Source: Clostridia bacterium
GTDB lineage: Bacteria; Bacillota; Clostridia; Christensenellales; Aristaeellaceae
Length of the DNA: 19,613 nucleotides
Reading direction: 5' to 3'
Assembly (NCBI GenBank): GCA_017458865.1
Contig: JAFSZW010000224.1
Location: forward strand, 1-19,613
Each line of letters starts with the position of its first letter. Position 1 is the stretch's first letter. The position numbers were made by a program, and so were the translations under genes. Shown one piece after another: positions 1-7,398 of the stretch. The notes under the pieces are model-generated. The model did not search any database. It was not told the DNA's origin and saw only the letters and a list, made by a program, of their open reading frames with translations.

Positions 1-290
1 GAGCGGATGCTGTAATCCTTATACGGGGACGAATCGCTGGTTCCAACCAGCAAAATGGGGTCCTGCGCCAGGAATTCCTCCCTGAAATAATTGGACAGGC
101 TGTCCGGGCTGTTCCCCATGAGCACCACGCCCGCGCGGGCATCAAGGCCCTCGTCCACCAGAATCCAGATATTGGCGGTATTCATCGCCAGATAGAACAC
201 AAGGATAAACAGGGCGCTGAGCAGCGTGACAAAAAAGAGTCGCGAGACAATGAATTCAAGAAAACGCCTCAGCTTCCGCAATTGCCTCAT
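1..290 (-). CDS. Unrecognised membrane-anchored protein (3' part beyond the window)
   Basis: An open frame runs from an ATG at 290-288 to the left edge with no stop, giving about 96 visible residues. The start is basic (MRQLRKLRRFLEF). One hydrophobic segment follows at about residues 13-36 (FIVSRLFFVTLLSALFILVF), then a polar region, so the protein is probably anchored by one N-terminal helix with the rest outside the cytoplasm. GGGGGAG abuts the ATG with no spacer, whereas the in-frame TTG at 281-279 lies 9 bases from it, so TTG may be the true start. The gene begins 28 bases after the ftsY stop and could be its operon partner. I recognise no family motif in the visible part and assign no function. 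Confidence 0.6.
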   Translation of the reverse strand, partial: MRQLRKLRRFLEFIVSRLFFVTLLSALFILVFYLAMNTANIWILVDEGLDARAGVVLMGNSPDSLSNYFREEFLAQDPILLVGTSDSSPYKDYSIR

Positions 291-318
291 CTCCCCCTGT
301 TTAATCTGCCGTCAGCGT

Positions 319-1350
319 TTAGAAGATGGCATCGACAAAAGACGCTGCATCAAATGCCTGCAGATCCTCAATGCCCTCGCCTACGCCAATATAGCTGACC
401 GGCAGGCCAAGCTCGTCCCGGATTGCGACGGCAATGCCGCCCTTGGCGGTACCATCCAGCTTGGTCAGCACGATGCCGGACACCTTTGTCACCTCTGCAA
501 AGGTCTTCGCCTGCTGCAGACCATTCTGTCCGGTCGTGGCGTCAATGACCAGATACGTCCGGACTTCGGCGCCCACATACTCTTTCGTGATAACCCGGTA
601 GATCTTCTCAAGCTCATCCATCAGGTTCTTCTTGTTGTGCAGACGGCCGGCCGTATCGACGATCAGGAGGTCCGCCTCCTGTGCCTGCGCCTTCTTGATG
701 CCGTCAAATACAACCGCTGCCGGGTCAGCGCCCTCAGCGTGGCGAACCAGCGGGACACCGGCACGGTCCGCCCAGATCTCCAGCTGATCCGCCGCAGCCG
801 CGCGGAAAGTATCCGCAGCCGCCAGGACGACGCTGTGCCGTGCGGCCTTGAAACGCATGGCCAGCTTCCCGATCGTTGTCGTCTTGCCGACGCCATTGAC
901 GCCAACGATGAGCATGACCATCGGCCACTTGAGCGGATCGCGCGGCTGGAACATAATCTCTTTCAGGATGGTCTTGAGGATCTCCCGCGCCTCTTTGGCA
1001 CTGGTGATCTTCCCTTCCTTGACGCGCTTTTTGAGCTCTGTAATCACCTTGTCGCTGGTGCGGACACCCATATCGCTCATGATCAGGATGTCGACCAGGC
1101 TCTCATAGAAATCCTCATCAATGACCTCGGTCGACTCGACCAGATCATCCACCTTGCCGGCAATGTTGTTTCTTGTCTTGGTCAGACCTTTCCACAGACG
1201 CGAAAAGATTCCGCCCTTTGTCTCTGTCTGCTCATCAGGCTGCTCCTGAGGCTTATCCACCGGCTGTGATGACTGAGGCTGAATCGGCTGAGGGGCCACC
1301 TCAGCCGGCGTGTTATTGTCCTTTTTCTTTCCAAATCCGAACAGTCCCAT
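319..1350 (-). CDS. ftsY: Signal recognition particle receptor FtsY
   Basis: FtsY is the SRP-receptor GTPase. It docks ribosome-nascent chain-SRP complexes at the membrane and, with Ffh, hands them to the SecYEG channel. The 343-residue protein has a short polar, Pro/Gln-rich N-terminal A region (about 1-45), an N domain (about 47-140) and an NG GTPase domain. The GTPase motifs are all visible: P-loop GVNGVGKT (150-157), DTFRAAA (180-186), DTAGRL (232-237), TKLDGTAKGG (296-305) and GVGEG (322-326). The acidic A domain is much shorter than in E. coli, as is usual in Gram-positive bacteria. The ATG start has a GGGGGAG ribosome site five bases upstream. ftsY follows smc by 54 bases, the usual rnc-smc-ftsY order of Bacillota. 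No key residue appears to be missing. Confidence 0.98.
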   Translation of the reverse strand: MGLFGFGKKKDNNTPAEVAPQPIQPQSSQPVDKPQEQPDEQTETKGGIFSRLWKGLTKTRNNIAGKVDDLVESTEVIDEDFYESLVDILIMSDMGVRTSDKVITELKKRVKEGKITSAKEAREILKTILKEIMFQPRDPLKWPMVMLIVGVNGVGKTTTIGKLAMRFKAARHSVVLAAADTFRAAAADQLEIWADRAGVPLVRHAEGADPAAVVFDGIKKAQAQEADLLIVDTAGRLHNKKNLMDELEKIYRVITKEYVGAEVRTYLVIDATTGQNGLQQAKTFAEVTKVSGIVLTKLDGTAKGGIAVAIRDELGLPVSYIGVGEGIEDLQAFDAASFVDAIF

Positions 1351-1356
1351 AATGAC

Positions 1357-1380
1357 TCCCCCCGCCTGCCGTCGGCAGGC
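1357..1380 (-). promoter_or_regulatory. Stem-loop abutting the ftsY ribosome binding site
   Basis: In the 54-base smc-ftsY gap, GCCTGCC (1364-1370) and GGCAGGC (1374-1380) form a perfect 7-bp G+C stem with a 3-base loop. The stem ends directly against the GGGGGAG ribosome site (1363-1357). No T-tract follows, so it does not look like an intrinsic terminator. It could protect or punctuate the mRNA or tune ftsY translation; that role is inference. Confidence 0.4.
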
Positions 1381-1404
1381 TGTGTAAGCTGTATCTGAGC
1401 CGTG

Positions 1405-4400
1405 TCACTGCAGGGCATCTTCCTTGATATCCTTGAGTTCCACGCTCAGGATCTTCGATACGCCGCGTTCCTCCATTGCCACGCCGTACAGGCTGTCGCA
1501 CCGTTCCATGGTGCCTTTCCTGTGCGTGACAATAACAAACTGCGTACTCTTTGAAAAATCCTTAAGATAATCGGCAAAAGTTGCAATGTTGCCATCATCA
1601 AGCGCCGCCTCTATCTCATCGAGGAAACAGAAAGGCGTCGGCTTGAGGCGCAGCATCGCGAACAGGATCGCAATGGCCGTCAGTGCACGCTCACCACCGG
1701 AGAGAAGAGACAGCATCTGCAGTTTCTTTCCCGGGGGCTGCGCAACAATGTCAATGCCGCATCCCAGTATATCATTTTCATCCTGCAGACGCAATTCCGC
1801 ACGGCCGCCATCAAACAGCCGCGTGAACGTTTCGCTCAGGTATGTCTGCAGGAGACGGAAGTTCTCGAGGAACTGCTGCTCCATCTGACGGACCAGCTGC
1901 TCTATGATCTGCTGCAGGTCCGCCTTGGCCTTGACCAGGTCATCACGCTGACTGGCCAGTCCCTCATACCGCTCCCTGGTTGCACGGTATTCCTCAACCG
2001 CGCTCACATTGACCGGTCCCATGCCGCGGATCTCCGTCCGGATTTCGCCCGCCCGGCGTTCGCCGCGGCCAAGCTCAAACCCTTCCGTGAGATATTCCTT
2101 TGCGCCGGCATAGGTTAGCTCATAATCTTCCCAGATACGGTTTCCAAGTGTCTCCAGTTCACCCTGCAGACGGGTCAGCGTCATCTCTGCCCGGTGGCTC
2201 TGCTCGCTGGCCGCCGAGATGGACTCATGAATGCTTTCAATCCGCTCGGTAAGCGCCGAAATCCGCTTCTGGACCTCCGTGCGCGCCTCCGTTTTCGTCG
2301 CAAGATTCGCCTCAGCCGCTGCAAGGCTGGCCTTGCACCCGTCCTGTTCCCGGCTTCTTGTGGCGATGAGCTCCGTCTGTTCCTGATGTTTCAGGGTGTT
2401 TGCCTCAATGAGCCGGACTGCCTCGCCCATTTCCTGGGCGACACGCTTTTCTTCCTGCATGAGCCGCTGTCCATCCCGGACAAGCGCATCCAGGTCGCGC
2501 TGGCTGGCCGTCAGGTCAATGCGCAGTGCCTGTCCCTCTTCCCGCAGCTTTTCAAGCTGCTCACGGCGGGCATAGAGCTCATCACTCAGCACCGCAGTCT
2601 GCTCATTCATGGCCTCCGTTGACTGTGCATCATCCTCCTGGGATTCATGCACGCCTGCCAGCTGCAGGTCGATCTGCTCAATGGATGCCGCAATCTGACT
2701 GATGAGGGTATCGCATTCCTGCTCTTCCCTGTCCTGTTCGGACAGTTTCCCATTGAACATCCGCAGCCGTTCCTCCGCAATGGAGACATCTATCCGGTAT
2801 TGGTTCAGTGCCTCGAACATCTGCTCGCGCTTTTCCCTGAGGGCTGCCTGCTGCTGTTCAATTGCTGCCCGCTCTTCCCGGCACGCTGCCTGCGCTTTGC
2901 GGATTTCGGCCAGCTTCGCCTCGTGTTCCTTGATCTCCCGGTCTCTTGAGAGCAGGCTGGTCATCCTCGAATTGGCGCTGCCGCCTGTCATTGAGCCGCC
3001 GGAGTGCATGACGTCGCCCTCCACGGTCACGAGGCGGAATGCATGATTGCCCCTGCGCATGATCTCAATGCCCGCATCCAGGTTTTCGGCAATCACGGTG
3101 CGCCCCAGGAGGTTTTCCATGATGCCCCGGTACCGGTTATCAAACGAGATCAGCTCGCTGGCCTGGCCAAGGCATCCCGGCATGCTGAGCAGCTGCCGTT
3201 CCCTCGTATCCAGCACGCGCCCCCGGATGGTCGACATCGGAAGGAACGTGGCGCGTCCCTGTTTGTTCTGGCGAAGATACGCAATCATATCCCTCGCCAC
3301 ATATTCATTGGTGGTTACAATATTCTGCAGTGCGCCGCCCAGAACCGCCTCAATAGCGCGTTCATATTCTTTCGGCACCTGCATCAGGCTGGCGACAACG
3401 CCGTGCACATCGGGATTGCCTTCCGCATGGATCAGCACCTGCTTAACCGCCTGCTGGTAGCCGGCATAGTCCCGTTCCATTTCCCTCAGGACGTGCAGAC
3501 GGCTTTCCGTCGCCTTAAAGGTCCCGCTCAGTTCCTGGTCCGTCCCCTGCAATTGCCGCGCTGTTTCAGAGAGGCGTTTCGATTCAGCCTCGCTTTCCGA
3601 GAGGGATACCTCCTGCCTGCTGCACTGCTCCCTGGCATCTGCAAGGCCCTGATCTGCTTCCCTGACCTGCACATCAAGTGTCGCCCGGTCCTCAGTGAGT
3701 TCAGCCCGTTTCGCGGCAGCCTCCTCCGCTCTGCGCTCAAGGTTCTGGCGCGTCGCGCTGAGCCGCGCTTCCATCGTCCGGACATCGCTCTGACGGTTCA
3801 TGGAATCAATGATCCGGGCCTTATGGGCGTCAAGCCGATCCTCAACGTCCTGTGCAGCCTTTACCGCACCATCTATTTCCGTTTCCTTTTCTTCTATGGC
3901 ATGCTGCAGATCCGCGATCTTCCGGTTCGCTGACTCGTGGTTTTGCCGGTTCTCCCGGATCTCCTCACCCACGGCCTCAAGGCGTGCTTTCTTGACGTCC
4001 CGTTCCTGGGTCTCAGAGAGCACTTCCTTCTCAAGCTGCGCCAGTTCCGTGCGCATGACCTGCAGTTCGCCCTCCCGGGCTTCCTTCTCGCGCGTCAGTT
4101 CCAGAACCTCACCATGGGCCCCGGTCACTGCGCGTTCAAGTTCTGCAGCCTTCTCGCTGTCTGTTTCCCGTTCGCCGCTCAGTCGGCTGCTTTCCGCTTC
4201 CTGCTCCTCAATCTGGCTTTTCAGGAGATTCAGCGTATTCTGCGCTTCCTGAATGCGCACCTGATTCCGGTCCGTCCGCACAACAAAGGCGGAACAGTCG
4301 AGGATGCGCAGCTCATCCCGCAGCGCCAGATACCGCCTGGCAACCTCACTGGCCTTTGCCAGCGGTTCCAGCTGCTTTTCAAGTTCCGCGACAATGTCCT

Positions 4401-4974
4401 CAACGCGTGTCAGGTTCTCCTGCGTATTGCTGAGGCGCTTTTCGCTTTCCTCTTTCCGGGCCCGGTACTTCGTAATTCCCGCAGCCTCCTCAAAGATGCC
4501 GCGGCGATCTTCACTTTTCTGAGACAGAATCTCATCTATTCGGCCCTGTCCGATAATGGAATAACCGTCACGTCCAATGCCGGTATCCCGGAACAGGTCA
4601 ATAATGTCCCGAAGGCGGCAGGCCGTCTTGTTGATGTAGTACTCACCTTCACCGGACCTGTATACGCGCCTTGTAATCATGACCTCGGTATAATCCACCG
4701 ACAGTGCATGATCCAGGTTTTCAAATACCAGGGAAACCTCGCAGTATCCCATCTTCTTTCTGCGGTCTGTGCCGCCGAAGATGACATCCTCCATCTTCCC
4801 GCCGCGCAGGGACTTCGCACTCTGTTCGCCAAGCACCCATCTGACAGCATCTGAAAGATTGGACTTGCCGCTGCCGTTCGGTCCGACAATGCCTGTAATG
4901 CCCTCATCAAACTCGACAACAGTCCGGTCCGCGAAGGATTTGAATCCGTAGATTTCCAGTCGTTTCAGTCGCAA
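1405..4974 (-). CDS. smc: Chromosome segregation protein SMC
   Basis: SMC is the ATPase of bacterial condensin. It dimerises and, with ScpA and ScpB, extrudes DNA loops and helps resolve sister chromosomes. The 1189-residue protein has full family architecture: an N-terminal half-ATPase with Walker A GPNGSGKSN (31-39) and FEEAAGI (161-167); a first long coiled coil rich in Glu, Gln and Arg (about 170-510); a hinge (about 515-670) ending in GGSMTGG (659-665); a second coiled coil; and a C-terminal half-ATPase with signature LSGGE (1091-1095) and Walker B FLDE (1117-1120). The start is TTG at 4974-4972: it is preceded by AAAGGAG at 8-base spacing and gives the canonical MRLKRLEIYGFKSF start, and no ATG does so. 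scpA and scpB are not in the window. rnc lies upstream and ftsY downstream. Confidence 0.98.
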   Translation of the reverse strand: MRLKRLEIYGFKSFADRTVVEFDEGITGIVGPNGSGKSNLSDAVRWVLGEQSAKSLRGGKMEDVIFGGTDRRKKMGYCEVSLVFENLDHALSVDYTEVMITRRVYRSGEGEYYINKTACRLRDIIDLFRDTGIGRDGYSIIGQGRIDEILSQKSEDRRGIFEEAAGITKYRARKEESEKRLSNTQENLTRVEDIVAELEKQLEPLAKASEVARRYLALRDELRILDCSAFVVRTDRNQVRIQEAQNTLNLLKSQIEEQEAESSRLSGERETDSEKAAELERAVTGAHGEVLELTREKEAREGELQVMRTELAQLEKEVLSETQERDVKKARLEAVGEEIRENRQNHESANRKIADLQHAIEEKETEIDGAVKAAQDVEDRLDAHKARIIDSMNRQSDVRTMEARLSATRQNLERRAEEAAAKRAELTEDRATLDVQVREADQGLADAREQCSRQEVSLSESEAESKRLSETARQLQGTDQELSGTFKATESRLHVLREMERDYAGYQQAVKQVLIHAEGNPDVHGVVASLMQVPKEYERAIEAVLGGALQNIVTTNEYVARDMIAYLRQNKQGRATFLPMSTIRGRVLDTRERQLLSMPGCLGQASELISFDNRYRGIMENLLGRTVIAENLDAGIEIMRRGNHAFRLVTVEGDVMHSGGSMTGGSANSRMTSLLSRDREIKEHEAKLAEIRKAQAACREERAAIEQQQAALREKREQMFEALNQYRIDVSIAEERLRMFNGKLSEQDREEQECDTLISQIAASIEQIDLQLAGVHESQEDDAQSTEAMNEQTAVLSDELYARREQLEKLREEGQALRIDLTASQRDLDALVRDGQRLMQEEKRVAQEMGEAVRLIEANTLKHQEQTELIATRSREQDGCKASLAAAEANLATKTEARTEVQKRISALTERIESIHESISAASEQSHRAEMTLTRLQGELETLGNRIWEDYELTYAGAKEYLTEGFELGRGERRAGEIRTEIRGMGPVNVSAVEEYRATRERYEGLASQRDDLVKAKADLQQIIEQLVRQMEQQFLENFRLLQTYLSETFTRLFDGGRAELRLQDENDILGCGIDIVAQPPGKKLQMLSLLSGGERALTAIAILFAMLRLKPTPFCFLDEIEAALDDGNIATFADYLKDFSKSTQFVIVTHRKGTMERCDSLYGVAMEERGVSKILSVELKDIKEDALQ

Positions 4975-5099
4975 GCGTGCGACTCCTTTCTGCTTTGCCG
5001 GAAATTTGTTTCTTTTAGAACGCTATCCATGCCTGCCGTGGACAAATGCCGCATCCGGATTTATTACAAAGAGACCGATGCAGTTCCGGGCCTTTATTC

Positions 5100-5117
5100 T
5101 ATAGATAGTATAGATAG
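5100..5117. repeat. Tandem 9-bp repeat upstream of smc
   Basis: TATAGATAG occurs twice in direct succession, at 5100-5108 and 5109-5117. It lies about 125 bases upstream of smc, in the most A+T-rich part of the gap, next to a run of seven A on the plus strand. It may be part of a promoter or a protein-binding site, or simple slippage. Confidence 0.7.
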
Positions 5118-5178
5118 CTTTCTTAAAAAAACACTTTCCGCGTCTCAATCATTATCTGCAGGCGTGGCCTGCCCTGTG

Positions 5179-5208
5179 GCCGAAAGCCGCATCGTCCGGC
5201 TTTTCGGC
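5179..5208. other. Stem-loop downstream of rnc
   Basis: GCCGAAAGCCG (5179-5189) pairs with CGGCTTTTCGGC (5197-5208), giving an 11-bp stem with one bulged T and a 7-base loop. It lies about 75-100 bases after the rnc stop. Neither strand has a T-tract after it, so it is not a standard terminator. An mRNA-processing or stability element between rnc and smc is possible. Confidence 0.5.
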
Positions 5209-5280
5209 GCATATTTGGGCGATACAGCGCCTCAGGACAGATTATCCCTGTGAAGCGCGCATCGCCGCTCTAAGGCCGTT

Positions 5281-5961
5281 TTACGGCTTTTTGCTGATCA
5301 CCGTCAGTGCCTGCTCAGCCGCAGCCTCCTCAGCCCACTGCTTGCGTGTGCCTCTGCCGCGTCCGATCTCCTCGCCGTTTTCGCGCAGAACGCGTGCCGT
5401 GAAGATCCTCGCATTTGGCGGTCCCGACTCATCTATGATTTCATAGACCGGTCCGCTACCGCCGTTTTGCTGCATGGCTTCCTGCAGGCGGCTCTTCGCA
5501 TCCCGCGTATCCGTTTCCGCCGCCTCATAATCATCCATGATGCGGTTGATAAACGCACACGCGCTCTTGTACCCGGAATCCCTGTAGATGGCCGCAATGA
5601 CCGCCTCCATGGCATCTGCCAGGATGGAGGGCTTGCGTCTGCCGCCCAGGGTCTCCTCCCCATGTCCGAGGCGCAGCCAGTCCCCGAGCTGCAGTTCCCT
5701 CGCCGCTTTGGCCAGATTGGCCTCGCAAACCAGCGCTGCACGGCGCCGGGTCATCTGCCCCTCATGGAGATTGGGATAGCGGCGATACAGAACGTCGCTC
5801 ACGCAGAGCTGAAGGACTGCATCGCCCAGGAATTCAAGGCGCTGGTTGTCACTGCACTTGTTGTCCATCGCATAGGACGGATGCGTCAGTGCCTGTTCCA
5901 GCAGATCGGTGTCATCAAACTCGACACCAAGCTTTTTTTCAAGCTTTTTATATTTGCCCAT
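5281..5961 (-). CDS. rnc: Ribonuclease III
   Basis: RNase III is a homodimeric Mg2+-dependent endonuclease that cuts double-stranded RNA. It processes the rRNA precursor and structured mRNAs in the cytoplasm. The 226-residue protein has the usual length and two domains. The nuclease domain (about 1-150) carries signature NQRLEFLGDAV (39-49). The catalytic acids are E43, D47, D116 and E119, the last two in DAMEAVIAAIY. A C-terminal double-stranded RNA-binding domain spans about 153-224 and ends in KQWAEEAAAEQAL. The ATG at 5961 lies 14 bases after the acpP stop and has no strong ribosome site, so translation is probably coupled to acpP. The plsX-acpP-rnc order is typical of Clostridia. Confidence 0.98.
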   Translation of the reverse strand: MGKYKKLEKKLGVEFDDTDLLEQALTHPSYAMDNKCSDNQRLEFLGDAVLQLCVSDVLYRRYPNLHEGQMTRRRAALVCEANLAKAARELQLGDWLRLGHGEETLGGRRKPSILADAMEAVIAAIYRDSGYKSACAFINRIMDDYEAAETDTRDAKSRLQEAMQQNGGSGPVYEIIDESGPPNARIFTARVLRENGEEIGRGRGTRKQWAEEAAAEQALTVISKKP

Positions 5962-5975
5962 CGTTTCATGAAGGC

Positions 5976-6206
5976 TTACGCCTGCTTCTCCTCAATATAT
6001 CGAACCATATCGCCAACCGTCTTAACCTTCTCAATGGCATCATCCTCAACCTCGATGCCAAACTCGCTCTCGACATCCATCACGAGCATCATGACAGATG
6101 CGCTGTCCGCGTCAAGGTCTTCCTTGAGCCGGCTGTTCTCCGTTATGCCGGCCGCATCAATGCCCAGCTGATCCGATACCATAGCCTGAAGCTTTTCAAA
6201 AATCAT
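5976..6206 (-). CDS. acpP: Acyl carrier protein
   Basis: ACP carries growing acyl chains as thioesters on 4'-phosphopantetheine during type II fatty-acid synthesis, and it supplies acyl groups to PlsX. The 76-residue acidic protein has the family length and helical pattern. The attachment serine is S35 within LDADSAS (31-37), followed by the recognition helix VMMLVMDVESEFGIEVEDD. The residue after the serine is Ala where most ACPs have Leu (DSL). The start overlaps the plsX stop as ATGA, and a strong AGGAGG site lies inside the end of plsX, so expression is probably coupled to plsX. Acpantetheinylation of a non-fatty-acid carrier protein cannot be excluded, but the neighbours favour the housekeeping ACP. 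Confidence 0.95.
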   Translation of the reverse strand: MIFEKLQAMVSDQLGIDAAGITENSRLKEDLDADSASVMMLVMDVESEFGIEVEDDAIEKVKTVGDMVRYIEEKQA

Positions 6207-7270
6207 TTCTGTTCCTCCTGTTTTCCCGAGGCCTCTGCCTCTTTGGCCTGCGCTGCCCTCATCTCGGCAACGCCTTCCCTGATTGTTTCAACAACGCCGC
6301 TTGACACCAGATCCCGCGCCTGGCGGATCGCACAGAAGATCGCCCTGGCATCCGAATTGCCGTGCGCCTTGATGACCGCGCCCTCAACACCGAGGAGCGG
6401 CGCGCCGCCAATCTCGCTGGTATCAAACTTCTTCTTGATCTCCTTGAACGTCTTCTTGGCGAGCAGTCCGGCAATCTTGCCGGTCACAGAGCTCATGAGT
6501 CCGTCCTTGATGAGGCTGAGCAGAAGGGCAATCGTTCCCTCCGTGTTCTTGATGAGCACGTTCCCGTCAAAGCCGTCCGCCGCCAGCACATCACAGTTGC
6601 CGGCAAGCGCATCCCTGGCCTCAACGTTTCCGATGAACTTGAACACGGTTGCCGCCTGCATTAGCTGGAACGCCTCTTTTGCCTGGTCATTTCCCTTGGC
6701 CTCCTCAACACCGATGTTGAGCAAACCGACCTCAGGCGCAGGCAGTTTCATGACTTTGTTCATGTAGACACTGCCCATCATGGCAAACTGCAGAATCCAT
6801 TCCGGCTTGCAGTCCACATTGGCGCCCGAGTCCGCAAGCAGCAGCGGCCGGTCCGGGACAGGCACAAGCGCGCAGAGTGCCGGACGGTCGATTCCCTTAA
6901 TGCGGCCCAACTTGAACATGGCGCCGGCCATGAGCGCACCGGTGGAACCGGCCGATACAAAGCCGTCTGCACCGCCGTTACGGACAAGATCCATGCCGAG
7001 CACAAAGGACGACTGCTTTTTCTTGCGCAGCGCCATTACCGGATGCTCCTCCGGGCTGATGACCTCAGGCGCATCAAGGAACTCAATCCGGTCCTTTACC
7101 GGTTCATAATCCGCTTTCTGCGCACTCTTCTCTATGGCATCCTTTACCATCTGCTCCGGTCCTGCCAGGATGATGGTCACATCCGGAAACGCCTTTGCCG
7201 CCATAATTGCGCCATCCACGTTGATCTGTGGTGCCAGATCTCCGCCCATGGCGTCCAATACCAGTTTCAT
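6203..7270 (-). CDS. plsX: Phosphate acyltransferase PlsX
   Basis: PlsX converts acyl-ACP and phosphate to acyl-phosphate. PlsY then uses this to acylate glycerol-3-phosphate, the first step of phospholipid synthesis in most bacteria. The 355-residue protein begins with the family signature MKLVLDAMGGD. It also carries EEHPVMALRKKKQSS, the glycine-rich GFVSAGSTGALMAGA, LLNIGVEEAKG and DGFDGNVLIKNTEG, all conserved PlsX segments. Length is normal, with a slightly extended Ala/Glu/Lys-rich tail. The ribosome site directly before the ATG is weak, but a short upstream frame with a strong site ends in an ATGA overlap at this start. acpP overlaps its stop. The ribosomal protein gene rpmF, often directly upstream, is absent here. 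Confidence 0.98.
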   Translation of the reverse strand: MKLVLDAMGGDLAPQINVDGAIMAAKAFPDVTIILAGPEQMVKDAIEKSAQKADYEPVKDRIEFLDAPEVISPEEHPVMALRKKKQSSFVLGMDLVRNGGADGFVSAGSTGALMAGAMFKLGRIKGIDRPALCALVPVPDRPLLLADSGANVDCKPEWILQFAMMGSVYMNKVMKLPAPEVGLLNIGVEEAKGNDQAKEAFQLMQAATVFKFIGNVEARDALAGNCDVLAADGFDGNVLIKNTEGTIALLLSLIKDGLMSSVTGKIAGLLAKKTFKEIKKKFDTSEIGGAPLLGVEGAVIKAHGNSDARAIFCAIRQARDLVSSGVVETIREGVAEMRAAQAKEAEASGKQEEQK

Positions 7271-7320
7271 ATCTGCTCAAGCGCAGCCAGATGCCCTCCA
7301 GCGTCCGACAATGCGCTCAT
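7267..7320 (-). CDS. Possible 17-codon leader ORF overlapping plsX
   Basis: A short frame from the ATG at 7320-7318 encodes MSALSDAGGHLAALEQI, and its TGA overlaps the plsX ATG as ATGA. It follows GAGAGGAGG (7329-7321), one of the strongest ribosome sites in the window. That site abuts the ATG but is 9 bases from the in-frame TTG at 7311-7309, which would give a 14-residue peptide. plsX itself has only a weak site. The arrangement suggests translational coupling through a short leader. The peptide resembles nothing I know. Coding is inferred only from the ribosome site and the overlap. Confidence 0.35.
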   Translation of the reverse strand: MSALSDAGGHLAALEQI

Positions 7321-7398
7321 CCTCCTCTCTTCTATCACCGCAGCATAACCGGGACAGCCCCGGCACCCAACTGGGGTTCGTCTGCAAAACCGCAATGA

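Larger units (their letters stand above)
4975..5280. other. rnc-smc intergenic region without a gene
   Basis: This is the 306-base gap between the rnc stop and the smc start. I see no credible gene: the small plus-strand frame at 5029-5253 has no recognisable product. The gap holds an imperfect stem-loop, a 9-bp tandem repeat within an A+T-rich stretch, and the smc ribosome site just before 4974. On the minus strand, -10-like TATACT and TAGAAT occur at about 5117-5097, but neither has a convincing -35 element. An smc promoter is therefore plausible but not shown. Confidence 0.5.

Noticed and set aside
226..1269. Long plus-strand frame opposite ftsY; others at 3004-3933, 3937-4854, 5889-6767 and 15750-17030
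   Set aside because: All are antisense shadows of well-supported minus-strand genes, with no recognisable domains.
5029..5253. 74-codon plus-strand frame between rnc and smc
   Set aside because: No clear ribosome site, no recognisable product, and it runs across a stem-loop and tandem repeat; treated as non-coding.
5275..5292. GCCGT-TTT-ACGGC stem followed by five T on the plus strand
   Set aside because: It looks like a small plus-strand terminator, but no plus-strand gene precedes it, and on the minus strand no T-run follows. It overlaps the end of rnc and is probably chance.
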